Positions 22,060 to 32,229 of a stretch of 64,000 nucleotides of DNA are shown here, piece by piece. The position numbers were made by a program, and so were the translations under genes. This DNA is from Gryllus longicercus (Eukaryota; Arthropoda; Insecta; Orthoptera; Gryllidae), in assembly GCA_038098605.1 (NCBI GenBank), contig JAZDUA010000327.1, positions 1,437,501-1,501,500 of the forward strand, given 5' to 3'. The notes under the pieces are model-generated. The model was not told the DNA's origin. It did not search any database and saw only the letters and a program-made list of their open reading frames with translations. The first letter of the stretch is position 1; each line of letters starts with the position of its first letter.

Positions 22060-22552
22060 GTTTTTATCTATCGAAATTTTTTGCGTGTTAGACTAAGATA
22101 AATAATACATCTAATATTTTCCTTAACAACAGTAACATTACCAAGCAAGGATGCCAAACAAAAAATAAATACATTCATTGGGATCTCTTTGAAATGAAAA
22201 TAATTGCGGGGTGGGTAGAAGTTAAACGATTCATAAAAAGCGATTGAAAATTAGAACGTTGTTTGTTAATGCTCTCTTTTAAGTCTCTTCTAGATGAAAA
22301 ATATTGTTTTTTATCTATCGAAATCTTTTGCGTGTTAGACTAAGATTAATAGTACATCTAATATTTCCCTTAACATCAGTAACATTACAAAGTAAGGATG
22401 CACAAACTCAAAATAAATACATTCATTGGGATATTTTTGAAATGAAAATTATTGCATAATGGGTAGAAGCTTAACGATTCATAAACAAAACAATTGAAAA
22501 TTAGAACGTTGTTTGTTAATGCTCTCGTTTAAGTCTATTCTGAAATGAAAAG
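22060..22552. repeat. Tandem duplication of a 247-bp unit
   Basis: Two copies (22060-22306 and 22307-22552) share TTTTTATCTATCGAAAT, TGCGTGTTAGACTAAGAT, AAATACATTCATTGGGAT and GAACGTTGTTTGTTAATGC in order, at about 87 percent identity by eye. No coding frame is preserved. Confidence 0.9.
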
Positions 22553-22869
22553 TGCTCGGGGATTGTGGTTAATTTTTTATATGCCTAAGTTTTATCTATG
22601 TATATTTTATTCGTATTTCTGCAGAAGGTGAAATACCTGGACGTAGGTCTGAGGCATAGCCAATATTACAATGACAAGATGTGGCAAATCCAGAAAAAAT
22701 GTAAAGGCTTAGCAATATAACAAATTTCGCATAAACTACAAAATATTTGGCTTATTAACAATATCAATTAAGAACAACTAACACATGTGAGGAAATGTCT
22801 GTTCATAAACAATAAAACTCTATTGTTTTAAAAGTGGTAATTGAATAGTACATACGTATTATACCCGAA

Positions 22870-23350
22870 TGTCGTTAGCTGTGTAGTAGGGCGCAAACTG
22901 GAGGAATTGGGCGATGGCGGCCTGTGGGGTGTCGGGGAGGCCCTGAGCGCTACTCGGTGCAGCGATGCGGAGGTCTGCAGGGCGGTCATCCAGCGGATGG
23001 CCAGACGCGCGCCTCTCCACCCGCGCTCCTCCTCTCCGCTGGCAAAAGTTGGCAGGCCCGCGCCTGGGGAATCCCCGGGAGCCCCCGCGATGCGGCCGGG
23101 CCATGAAAGGTTAACGCGGGCGGCATCCGGCGCGGCGCGGCGCGGGGCGGGGCGGCGCGGCGCGGCGCGGCGCGGCGCGGCAGTCCCTCGAGCCAATCCG
23201 GGAGGCGCTGGCCGGTCTCCAGTGGACGAGGATGGGGGGAGGGGGTGAAGTTGAGCGGAACGGGATAGGGTGGGTCGGAGTACAGCTGTGCGTAGGACGG
23301 GGAGGAGTGACATAGGGAGGGGGTGGAGCGCGGCGGATCGGAAGTGGGCG
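22870..23350. other. CpG island with (GCGGC)n run
   Basis: Strongly CpG-rich. 23130-23180 is a GGCGCGGCGC array. Open frames on both strands are compositional. The 23230-23440 part is G-rich with GGATGGGGGG and AGGGGATGATGATG text. Confidence 0.45.
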
Positions 23351-23449
23351 GAAGGAGCGGGTTGTGTCAGGAGAAGCTCGATGCCGATGATCATGAAGAG
23401 AAAGGGGATGATGATGAAGGAACAGTGGGAGGGGGAAGGCGGACGGGGC

Positions 23450-23590
23450 TAGGCGGACGGTACTAGGCAGACAGTGGAAGGCGGACGGTGCAAGGCGGAC
23501 GGTGCAAGGCGGACGGTGCAAGGCGGACGGTGCAAGGCAGACGGTGCAAGGCGGTCGGCTTTTACGGCGGACGGTGCAAGGCGGTCGGCC
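23450..23590. repeat. 14-bp minisatellite GGCGGACGGTGCAA
   Basis: About ten units of GGCGGACGGTGCAA with variants (GGCAGACGGTGCAA, GGCGGTCGGC). The repeat frame is open on the minus strand only because 14 bp cycles through frames without stops. Confidence 0.95.
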
Positions 23591-23749
23591 TGGCACTTGA
23601 CATAAATCAGCTGTCGACGGATTCGTAAATCATCTCTTAACGTTACCATAGTGATATCACCGTCATGACGTTCAAGCTCACGATTGGATGCCACATTAAC
23701 AGCTGATTTACGTGCTATGTTAGAAAACCTCAAGTACAGGAAGGAGCTT

Positions 23750-24010
23750 GACCAGAGCCCCCTCGCGATAGGCGAATCTCTGTGCCAGCCGGGTCGCGAA
23801 GGAGGTTGGTTACAGCTCACGCGGGGTCCAGATAGGCGAAGTGGGGGCGGGGACGGGGAGGGGCGCAGCGTCGAGGTCTCGGGGGGGGGCGCTCAAAACC
23901 ACCCCCAGCTCCCCTCCCACGCCCCTCCCTCGCCGAAGGGGCCGTGACGCCAGCGGACGTTGCCGGAGCGCCGCTACCCACGCGCGGGTCACTACGCAGC
24001 GCTCCTGGCC
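23750..24010. other. GC-rich block
   Basis: CpG-rich with a G9 run near 23880 and C-rich text after it. No recognised gene. Confidence 0.35.
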
Positions 24011-24370
24011 GACCTGATTCATGACATTCGGGGAATCTTCGCCTGTTTTGAACGGAATAATACCGTTAAAATCACATGTAAAATTTAATTAAAAATATTT
24101 TAGATGTCAGTTTTTTTAGGATAGTGAAAGCGCTCCATGAAATAATGATGACAAATTCCATTTCAGTCTGAGTACAATTAATGTTCTCAGATATCAAGGG
24201 TTTCAACGACAAGTAATGTACGTACATTTGCACCCTTCACTAGTATCATACGAGTATTTATGACTTGATGTGTTACATAAATTCATGTTAAGATTTCGAG
24301 TGTTTTTGTTTTCAGTGAAGGATATGCCATTTACTATTGTACTAATTTTATTCTTGAAAGTTAATATTAC

Positions 24371-24616
24371 AAGGCGCGGATCCACGGGGAGGGAAATGAG
24401 GGAAATTTCCCTCCTGAAAAATTTTCAGTGACTATTCATTTTAACTTGTGGCGAAAGTTTCAAGCAAAAATATTTTCGGATAATTATTAAGACGAATGAA
24501 ATTGTATCGCAGAACGAGTTAATTGTGGCCTCCAACATTTTACAAAACCTTTAATGACATTTTCAACCAAAACATTTTTATTATCCTCTCCAAAAATTTT
24601 CTCTAGATCCACAGCT
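24371..24616. mobile_element. Possible short DNA-transposon relic
   Basis: The left end GCGCGGATCCACGG and the right end CTAGATCCACAGC (reverse complement GCTGTGGATCTAG) form a loose terminal inverted repeat around GGATC. The flanks ATATTACAAG and ATGTTACAAG look like a target duplication. About 245 bp, no coding capacity. Confidence 0.35.
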
Positions 24617-24724
24617 GATGTTACAAGTTGCTGCATCATGTATTGTTTTTACTGAGTTTATTTGTCAACGTATCAATGTGTATTATGTGTATTTGTAATG
24701 ATTTAATTACTGTAATAGTCGTAC

Positions 24725-24975
24725 TGGACGATTCGAGGTAGCTAAGAACCTGTACTAACTCAACGCTTCGGTCCGAAGGGTCGCGGGCTCGAGTCGGGCT
24801 CTGGGAGTGGTTGTTTGTCCCTTGTTTCGCATGTATGTGTTGTCGCTGAGGGCCTCGCGTTCTGCTGACCCCAGATCAGAAGAGCCCGAAAGTATATTGG
24901 TGTTTAGGGTATGGTCGAATATGCATCCCATCAGGACGTAAAGGGTAACCGCTGTCAGCTGGAAAAAAACCTAAG
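24725..24975 (+). mobile_element. tRNA-derived SINE (family 1), copy 2
   Basis: Same order as 18938-19203: diverged A-box region (CGAGGTAGCTAAGAACC), B box GCGGGCTCGAGTCGGGC (24783-24799), TTTCGCATGTATGTGTTGTCGC, CTGCTGACC, GTGTTTAGGGTATGG, AAAGGGTAACCG and an A-rich tail. More diverged than copy 1 in the head. Confidence 0.75.
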
Positions 24976-25139
24976 AAAAAAAGATTATTTATTTTTGTTC
25001 TCTCTAATATTTAAAAACCCAACTTTAAAAATTAATTCTAATAGTAAATTTTGCAAAATTATTTACTCCAGGGTACTCCTTTGGTCTTCAGCACGATTTG
25101 TATAACGTGGATGCATATCTTTACGTCTGCTCTTCACCA

Positions 25140-25515
25140 GTGGTGCCCTCTGGGAGGCTGGTTGGGCAATCCGACTAGCTCAGCCGCCCGCCCTGTATTT
25201 CCCCTCCCCCTCCTCCCTTCCCCTCACTCCCTCCCCCTCCCCCGGGTCGTGATTCATCCGCATTCCGCGTCCTGACCGCGCGCAGCGGCGGAAGCGTCGG
25301 TCCAGCATGCATGGCTGCCCCCCACGCCCCCCTGCCCCCCTGCCACCCCTCCCTCCACATGACCCCCCGCCGACGCCGACGTCGCTGCGCGCTTTAATGT
25401 CGGTCGCCCGTGGCGCCTCGCTCTGCCAGCCCAAAAATGACGGCGCGTGAGAATTCTCTCTCTTTCTCTCTCTCTCCCCCTCTCTCTTCCCCCCTCTTTC
25501 TTTCTCTCTCTGTTT
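25140..25515. other. GC-rich island ending in (CT)n
   Basis: 25150-25440 is C-rich then CpG-rich, without a convincing protein. 25453-25512 is a CT-rich microsatellite. The island lies 100 bp upstream of the microexon candidate at 25616. Confidence 0.45.
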
Positions 25516-25615
25516 TTTATCTCTGCGTGTTTTACGCGTTTATCCGAAATTAAAATCTTGTTTCAGTGTTTTGAATATTACACCGATTAATTATTTGTTA
25601 TTTATTCGTTTACAG

Positions 25616-25669
25616 GACAGCCGAATCTCGCACCCCCTGAGGATCAGGCTTCCGTGAATTTAAGCCAGG
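25616..25669 (+). CDS. Candidate 54-bp internal coding microexon
   Basis: The sequence is preceded by a pyrimidine-rich acceptor (TTTATTCGTTTACAG, AG at 25614-25615) and followed by a consensus donor GTGAGT at 25670. Two frames hit stops; the third is open across the whole segment, giving QPNLAPPEDQASVNLSQ with split codons at both ends (2 nt in, 1 nt out). Length is divisible by three, so it could be skipped without a frame change. Composition differs from the AT-rich flanks. No neighbouring exon of the same gene was found in the window and I do not recognise the peptide. Chance occurrence is quite possible. Confidence 0.35.
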
Positions 25670-25675
25670 GTGAGT

Positions 25676-26700
25676 TAAAAATTTACGGTTGGGTTTAGTC
25701 TGTATAGTATGCACCGAATCCCACGAATTGTGGAGAAGTGTTAATCGGATGTAAAACTGTCGATTATTTACGCTGTAAAACAGGAAACCTCGCGGTTTTA
25801 TGAGAATTAAGTTGGGAGCTGACGTGCAAATATTTATGAACCATGTAAGTACACTTAGAAATTCATGAAAAAAGCGTAAATTTTGTAACCACAGGAGACG
25901 TTTATTTTTAAATGTATGTGATAATCGTATTATGGTATTCCTACCGTGATCATGAATAAGAAATGACTTTCGTAATTTGTTCTTTTAGAATACTTCATAC
26001 AAATCTGCTGACTAGGTTGAAGGGACAAGATTTTGCATTGTATATAGAAATATACGTACTTTGCTGTTTGTATTTTGTAATAATGCACATAAATAAGTCA
26101 AATGCCTATATTAGCTCGAGATTTTACTGATTATATTAAAATCATCATATTTCTTTTAAATTTTACATTGCCACAAAATTGAGGTGAATCTGGGCGCTGT
26201 TTTGGAGCGTACTACAGTTGTCCTTTGGCACGCCAATGATATGGTAATATCATCATGTAGTGGATTCCACTACAATTCAGAATCGCGAAGTGCAATAAAC
26301 TTAAGAATCTTGAAGTTATTTACTAAAAATAGGAGTTTGTATATGAAAAATATTTATCTGGATGAACTGCATAGGTTTGGAGTTCTTGTATTGAAACATT
26401 TTTTATACTTCGATTTTTGTAAGTGGCTGATGACATTAGGCTATTGTTATACTTCCGGCCTTATAAAATGAATATTCCGAACGTCCTTCTCAACGGGGCT
26501 GGAGGTGATACAGAGACCTGTCATCATCCACTTAAAAATATACAAGTATAGCAATTATGTACGCTGATGTGGGCATGCTTTTTGAAGGATATATAATACA
26601 TAATAAAAAAAAGTATTATGAACTTCGTATGATTCCTGGTTTTCTCCTGTTAAATTCTGGATACTGTTCATTGGAGAATGTGTATTAATGATCTGCCTCA
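25676..26700. other. AT-rich spacer, nothing recognised
   Basis: A 95-codon frame at 26184-26471 has no motif or gene signals. No repeat or RNA gene seen. Confidence 0.45.
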
Positions 26701-26711
26701 TTAAAATACCG

Positions 26712-27118
26712 TTCTCTCACTCTCTCGCTCACTCTCTCGCTCACTCACTCGCTCACTCTCTCGCTCACTCTCTCGCTCACTCACTCGCTCACTCTCTCGC
26801 TCACTCTCTCGCTCTCTCTCTCGCTCTCTCTCTCGCTCTCTCTCTCTCTCTCGCTCTCTCTCTCGCTCGCTCTCTCTCTCACTCGCTCTCTCTCGCTCTT
26901 GCTCGCTCTCTCTCTCTCGCTCTCTCGCTCTCTCTCTCTCTCTCGCTCGCTCTCTCTCGCTCGCTCTCGCTCTCTCTCTTTCGCTCGCTCTCTCTCGCTC
27001 TCTCGCTCTCTCTCTCGCTCTCGCTCTCTCGCTCTCTCTCTCGCTCTCTCTCGCTCTCTCTCGCTGTCTCTCGCTCTCTCTCGCTCTCGCTGTCTCTCGT
27101 TCTCTCTCGCTCTCTCAT
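26712..27118. repeat. (CTCTCG)n-type array, 407 bp
   Basis: The left 100 bp has an ordered 12-bp unit (GCTCACTCTCTC and GCTCACTCACTC); rightwards it decays into irregular GCTCTCTCTC. It gives artefactual Ser-Leu and Arg-Glu frames. Confidence 0.97.
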
Positions 27119-27239
27119 TAAATATTCCATTTTATAAGTAATCATAATCGGTGAAATTGCTTGAAATCCCATTGCAGCGTATTTTTTATAGTTCATTCAT
27201 CTGGACCGTGAGAACACTCTGCAGCGTCCGTTTGCAATC

Positions 27240-28340
27240 AGTTTAGGTGACACCTCGAGAGAGAGAAAAAGGGGCAGAAGAGCAGAGAAAGGCGCTCCAT
27301 CTCGGCAGCTGCCGCGCCGCACCGCTGCCGGGGGCGGCCGAGGGGCCTCGGGGCCGCTTTCTTTCGCGCGAAACAAGACGCGGCCTCGCGCGCCCCCCAC
27401 TTCCTTGCGACACGCACCGGACGCTTTTGTCCCCGCCACGCCCTACTCTCTGCCACTCCGCCCCTTCCTCTCCCTCGCCGCCAGTCCCTTTCTCCTCCCC
27501 ACGGCCCCACCCCTCGTCCTCTGCTGCATTCTCACTCCAAATAGTCTCTCCACCCCTTCCTCCTCCTGGCCTCCATTACCTTCGCCCTACCCCACGGCTC
27601 CTCGCCTTTTCCATTTGCCCCATTTCCACCCCAAATCGCCCCTCCATCCCTTCCTCTTCCTCGCCTCCATTCCTGTTGGCCCAGCTCTTCCGCCCTCTGC
27701 TCCCCTTGCTCCATGTCCCTCCACCCCATCCTTCCACACCTTACCCTCTTTCATCGTCTTCCCCTCCCCCAGTGTTACCACCCTCCTTACCTCTTCCTGC
27801 TCTCCCCCTCGTCTACCCCTCCTCACCGCCCACTGCTCTCCTACCAATCCATTTTCATATCTCTTTTCTCCCTCCTCGATTCCCCTCCACGTACATGTGT
27901 CGCTGTCCGCTCTTATGTCCCCACCTTTCTTTCCCTCTTTGCTCATCCACCTCCATTCCCTTTTCTCTCCCACGGAGTTCCCATCCTCCTCCCTCTCCTT
28001 CGGCTCCCACCATCCATCGTATCCCCCTCCTCTCCCTCCTGCCTCCACCACCCCTCGCCTCCGCCCCTTGCTCCCCTCCATCTCCTCCTTCCCTCCCTCC
28101 GCTCCCTGCTCTTTCACGCCTACTCCATTCTTATCCGCCTAACATCTATCGCTCTCCATTCTCGTGTTTATTTCCATCGTCCTCCTCCCTTCCTACGTCT
28201 CCAGCACCCCCTAAAACCCACTCCACCGTCCCATCCATCCCCCTCTGCTTCCCGCTGTCCCCTTCGCCGCCTTCCGTCCTCCCTCGCGCACGTCCCCCGC
28301 CCCCACACGCCCTCGTCTGCCAAGAAGAACGCCCACTGGC
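27240..28340. repeat. Polypyrimidine-rich tract, about 0.9 kb
   Basis: 27240-27420 is a CpG-rich block; from about 27420 to 28330 the plus strand is overwhelmingly C and T with sparse purines and no fixed period. A 401-codon open frame across it (Pro/Ser/Leu-rich) reflects the lack of A-containing stops and has no domain. Confidence 0.8.
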
Positions 28341-28620
28341 GAATTATTTACAATGCCCCTCCCTCCCTCCCGCCCCTCCCGGCGGGCGCTTCCTCGAACG
28401 TCCGCGAGAGCGCGTTTCTCAAGATTTCGCATTCATTTGTCTCGCGCGCTAAGAGGCGACCCCCACACGAGCTTCTCTGTGAGAGCTGCGCTTGAGACAT
28501 CGATCATGCGGACGCGCGCACCTGGAGCCCCGGTATATCGACAGCGCGATGAACACACGTCGCATTTCTGGGCGAGGAAGCTGTCTTCAATCCCATGTGG
28601 TGCGTCGTACGCCATTAGTT
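28340..28620. other. CpG-rich non-repetitive block
   Basis: Balanced, CpG-rich sequence with GGCGAATTATTTACAATG near 28337, a forkhead/homeobox-like site cluster, and no convincing exon. Candidate regulatory element. Confidence 0.35.
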
Positions 28621-29062
28621 GTGTTTATTCTTCGTACCATCTTCTTCCCCTCCGTGCGTGTTATCAGCGAAGTATGTACTTTATTTTTTTTCCAAACGTT
28701 CATAACAATACACACCATTTTATGCAGAAGAACAATGGAACATTATATATTTATTCACAGTTTATTAAGAAAGAAAAACGCATCAAATACTATGATTAAA
28801 TCACGGATTCGAGTTAGTTTTTGGAAGTATTTGATTGGCTTTTTTTGTGTTTTGTGATCTTATTTTTATAAAATGAACAGCATTTTTTTACATTCAGAGC
28901 AAAACCCAGGTAAAGTATGATAATATTACTTATTTTAAAGCTGTATGTTTTGTGTAGATGGGTAGGTTGAAAATTTATGATCAACCAAAATTTGTGAATT
29001 GACAAGATTTACATTTAAAGTAACCGTGAAAAAAATGCCTTTCATATTAGAAGTTTCTTTCA

Positions 29063-29524
29063 CGCTACTCCCAATTTCTTATTCTGATCGTTAATGTTTT
29101 GATGCTGATTCTTGAGGAATAACAGCCCATACTTTACGGAGTGCTGCTCTGAGGAGAGGTATCCATGTATGTCGATGAAGCCTGGCACGACGTCGGCGTT
29201 CCAAAACATCTCAAATGTGTTCGATAGGATTCAAGTCTGGACTCTGTGCAGGCCAGTCCATCACAGGGATGTTATTGTCGTGTAACAACTCCGTGCCAGG
29301 CCGTGCATTACGAACAGGTGCTCGATCGTGTTGAAAGATACAATTGCCATCTCCGAATTGCTCTTCAACAGTGGAAACAAGAAGGTTTTTAAAACATCAA
29401 CGTATGCCTGTGACGTGATGATGCCACACAAAACAACAATGGGTGCAAGGCCTCTCCATGAAAAACACGACCTCACCATAACACCATTTTGGACGTGTTC
29501 GAATACTTTTGACTACATAGTGTA
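29063..29524 (-). pseudogene. Tc1-family transposon fossil (DD34E transposase remnant)
   Basis: On the minus strand the left end TACACTATGTAGTCAAAAG (29524 inward) is a Tc1-type terminal repeat. It runs directly into a transposase fragment starting MVRSCFSWRGLAP at 29479, so the N-terminal half is deleted. After a frameshift near 29395 the frame continues with FQHDRAP (second catalytic Asp) and WPAQSPDLNPIEH (catalytic Glu). There are 34 residues between that Asp and the Glu, which defines the Tc1 DD34E group. The Trp after PIEH is replaced by a TGA stop, and remnant frame runs on to about 29063 (AALRKVWAVIPQ). No right terminal repeat was found, so this copy is dead and truncated. Confidence 0.9.
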
Positions 29525-29529
29525 CCTTG

Positions 29530-30250
29530 GTTAGAAAAAAACTCTTATAACCGTTGGAATTTTTGTTCTGTAGCGCCCTAGCTGTATGTTTTACAGACTC
29601 CTGCATCATTGTACCACTCTCGTGGCTCGTAAAATAAGACTAACTCGTTCGCTGCAATCACTGCCATTTCTGCTCTTCATATTTTCAGCTTTGTGTCCCA
29701 CTGTTATATTAGTATGTCATTAAACTCAGCGTCTGCGCATCACATTTCATTTTTCAACATTCTTATCATTCGTTTCTAACCAGTTTCCCTTCCATGCTCC
29801 CACTGGGTGCCCTCCACAACTCGCTTCATTTCTGAAATCTTTGAGTAATACTCCAACGTCAGTGTCGTGTATTTTCGGCAACGTCATCACACTCATAATT
29901 AGGAGTCAAATTTTGGTTTATCGCTTCTATGACCCGAAGTCTCAAATGATTATTAGGATAATGGTGAATAGATAAGAATGCGATGAGAGAATAATGATGA
30001 ATAGATAATGATGCGATGAGATGTACAAGTCAAAATGACGGGCAGGGGAAACGGCAATACATCCAGAAGAGATTCTCATTTCCATGCAATGATCGCAACA
30101 GGATAGAAAAATTATTACCACGATTTCAATCTCATTACTCCTATGTGCTTACTTAACACTGATCTCCACAGCTCTTTCTCGCGTAAAGATGAACTGCTTT
30201 TAACAACTTTATTCCCAACTCCATTGTTTCGTCACTTTTCTTGAACCCCG
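29530..30250. other. Spacer, nothing recognised
   Basis: No gene or element seen. A small direct repeat (GATGAATAGATAATGATGCGATGAGA-like text) lies near 29964-30022. Confidence 0.4.
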
Positions 30251-30254
30251 ACTA

Positions 30255-30457
30255 ACATTTTTGAACCACCGCACACACCTCGTCCTCTTTACACTGATCT
30301 GCCACTACTGAATCGCCACCGCCGTAACCTCCTCCCATCATGCTCGCTTCTGCCCTTCCCCTTATCTCAGACTCAGCACGTCGCCCGTGCAGCCGCCACC
30401 GCCACCGCCACCGCCACCGCCACCGCCACCGCCACCGCCACCGCCACCGCCACCGCC

Positions 30458-30514
<57 letters not shown>

Positions 30515-30607
30515 GCCACCGCCACCGCAACTGCCGCCGCCGCCGCCGCCACTGCCACTGCCGCCGCCGCCGCCGCCGCCGCCAGCGCCACCGCCACCGC
30601 CACCGCC

Positions 30608-30639
<32 letters not shown>

Positions 30640-30785
30640 CATACACATTTTTGAACCACCGCACACACCTCGTCCTCTTTACACTGATCTGCCACTACTG
30701 AATCGCCACCGCCGTAACCCCCTCCCATCATGCTCGCTTCTGCCCTTCCCCTTATCTCAGACTCAGCACGTCGCCCGTGCAGCCG
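30255..30785. repeat. 390-bp direct duplication enclosing a CCGCCA array
   Basis: About 135 bp starting TTTTTGAACCACCGCACACA occurs at 30257-30392 and again at 30647-30782 with one or two differences. Each copy is followed by a (CCGCCA/CCGCCG)n array. The whole unit of unique block plus array has been duplicated. Confidence 0.9.
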
Positions 30786-30907
30786 CCGCCGCCACAGCCA
30801 CCGCCACCACCGCCGCAACCGCCTCCGCCACCGCCACCGCCACCGCCACCCCCACCGCCACCGCCACCGCCACCGCCACCGCCACCGCCACCGCCACCGC
30901 CACCGCC

Positions 30908-30946
<39 letters not shown>

Positions 30947-31595
30947 GCCACCGCCACCGCCACCGCCACCGCCACCGCCACCGCCACCGCCACCGCCACC
31001 GCCACCGCCACCGCCACCGCCACCGCCACCGCCACCGCCACCGCCACCGCCACCGCCACCGCCACCGCCACCGCCACCGCCACCGCCACCGCCACCGCCA
31101 CCGCCACCGCCACCGCCACCGCCACCGCCACCGCCACCGCCACCGCCACCGCCACCGCCACCGCCACCGCCACCGCCACCGCCACCGCCACCGCCACCGC
31201 CACCGCCACCGCCACCGCCACCGCCACCGCCACCGCCACCGCCACCGCCACCGCCACCGCCACCGCCACCGCCATTGCCACCGCCACCGCCACCGCCACC
31301 GCCACCGCCACCGCCACCGCCACCGCCACCGCCACCGCCACCGCCACCGCCACCGCCGCCGCCACCGCCACCGCCACCGCCACCGCCACCGCCACCGCAA
31401 CTGCCGCCGCCGCCGCCGCCGCCACCGCCACCGCCACCGCCGCCGCCGCCGCCACCGCCACCGCCACCGCCACCGCCACCGCAACTGCCGCCGCCGCCGC
31501 CGCCACCGCCACCGCCACTGCCACTGCCACTGCCACCGCCGCCGCCGCCGCCGCTAGCGCCACCGCCACCGCCACCGCCACCGCCACCGCCACCA

Positions 31596-31654
<59 letters not shown>

Positions 31655-31672
31655 GCCACCAGCGCCTCGCTA
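30786..31672. repeat. (CCGCCA)n giant hexanucleotide array
   Basis: Nearly 890 bp of CCGCCA/CCGCCG units. The core 30851-31374 is almost perfect, with one TTG interruption near 31275. Poly-Pro, His-Arg and (on minus) Trp-Arg/Val-Ala frames of 275-410 codons are artefacts. The minus strand is G-rich (TGGCGG). Confidence 0.97.
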
Positions 31673-31679
31673 GAAACGA

Positions 31680-32050
31680 TATTATTTCCGTAAATAACAC
31701 GCGGGCCGCCCGGCCGTTGTTCGCGCGGAGCACGAGGCAATCCAGGGCAGCGCCCACCCGTCGCCCAACAATGCCAAGCTGCTATAATATTTATATGGAG
31801 TGGGCCTCGGCACAGAATGCTGCCTGCGCCCCGGCGCTGGGCAATCTCTCCCCGTGACAGCCCCGCCTACGCTTTCGCCACGCTCCTACCACCACTCCCA
31901 CCCCCACCCTGCCCCCGGCCCGCCCTCCGCCCCCACTACAGCGCAACCCCTCCTCCTGCCTCGCGCCCGGCAGCTTTCTCGCAGCCACCTTCCCAGAAAC
32001 GTAACAGGTGCAAAGGAAGCATGGGGTTTTGCTTTCGTTCACACACCCTT
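31680..32050. other. GC-rich block beside the CCGCCA array
   Basis: 31670-31800 has islands such as ATTATTTCCGTAAATAACAC and CTATAATATTTATATGG within CpG-rich text, suggestive of a regulatory element. 31850-31990 is C-rich. No gene recognised. Confidence 0.3.
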
Positions 32051-32054
32051 TCGA

Positions 32055-32215
32055 TCTCTCTCTCTCTCTTTTTCTCTCGCTCCCGCTCTCTCGCTCTCGC
32101 TCTCTCCCGCTCTCTTCCGCTCGCTCTCGCTCTCTCCCGCTCGCTCTCGCTCTCTCCCGCTCTCTCTCGCTCTCTCTCGCTCTCTCTCGCTCTCGCTCTC
32201 GCTCGCTCGCTCTCC
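32055..32215. repeat. (CTCTCG/CTCTCCCG)n array
   Basis: 160 bp of pyrimidine-rich units, similar in type to 26712-27118. Confidence 0.95.
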
Positions 32216-32229
32216 ACCCCCCGGAGAGC

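Noticed and set aside
27247..28495. 401- and 260-codon Pro/Ser/Leu-rich frames
   Set aside because: Explained by lack of A-containing stop codons in a polypyrimidine tract; no domain or splice structure.
30252..31740. Long poly-Pro, His-Arg, Trp-Arg and Val-Ala frames
   Set aside because: Direct translations of the CCGCCA array; no start context or non-repeat domain.
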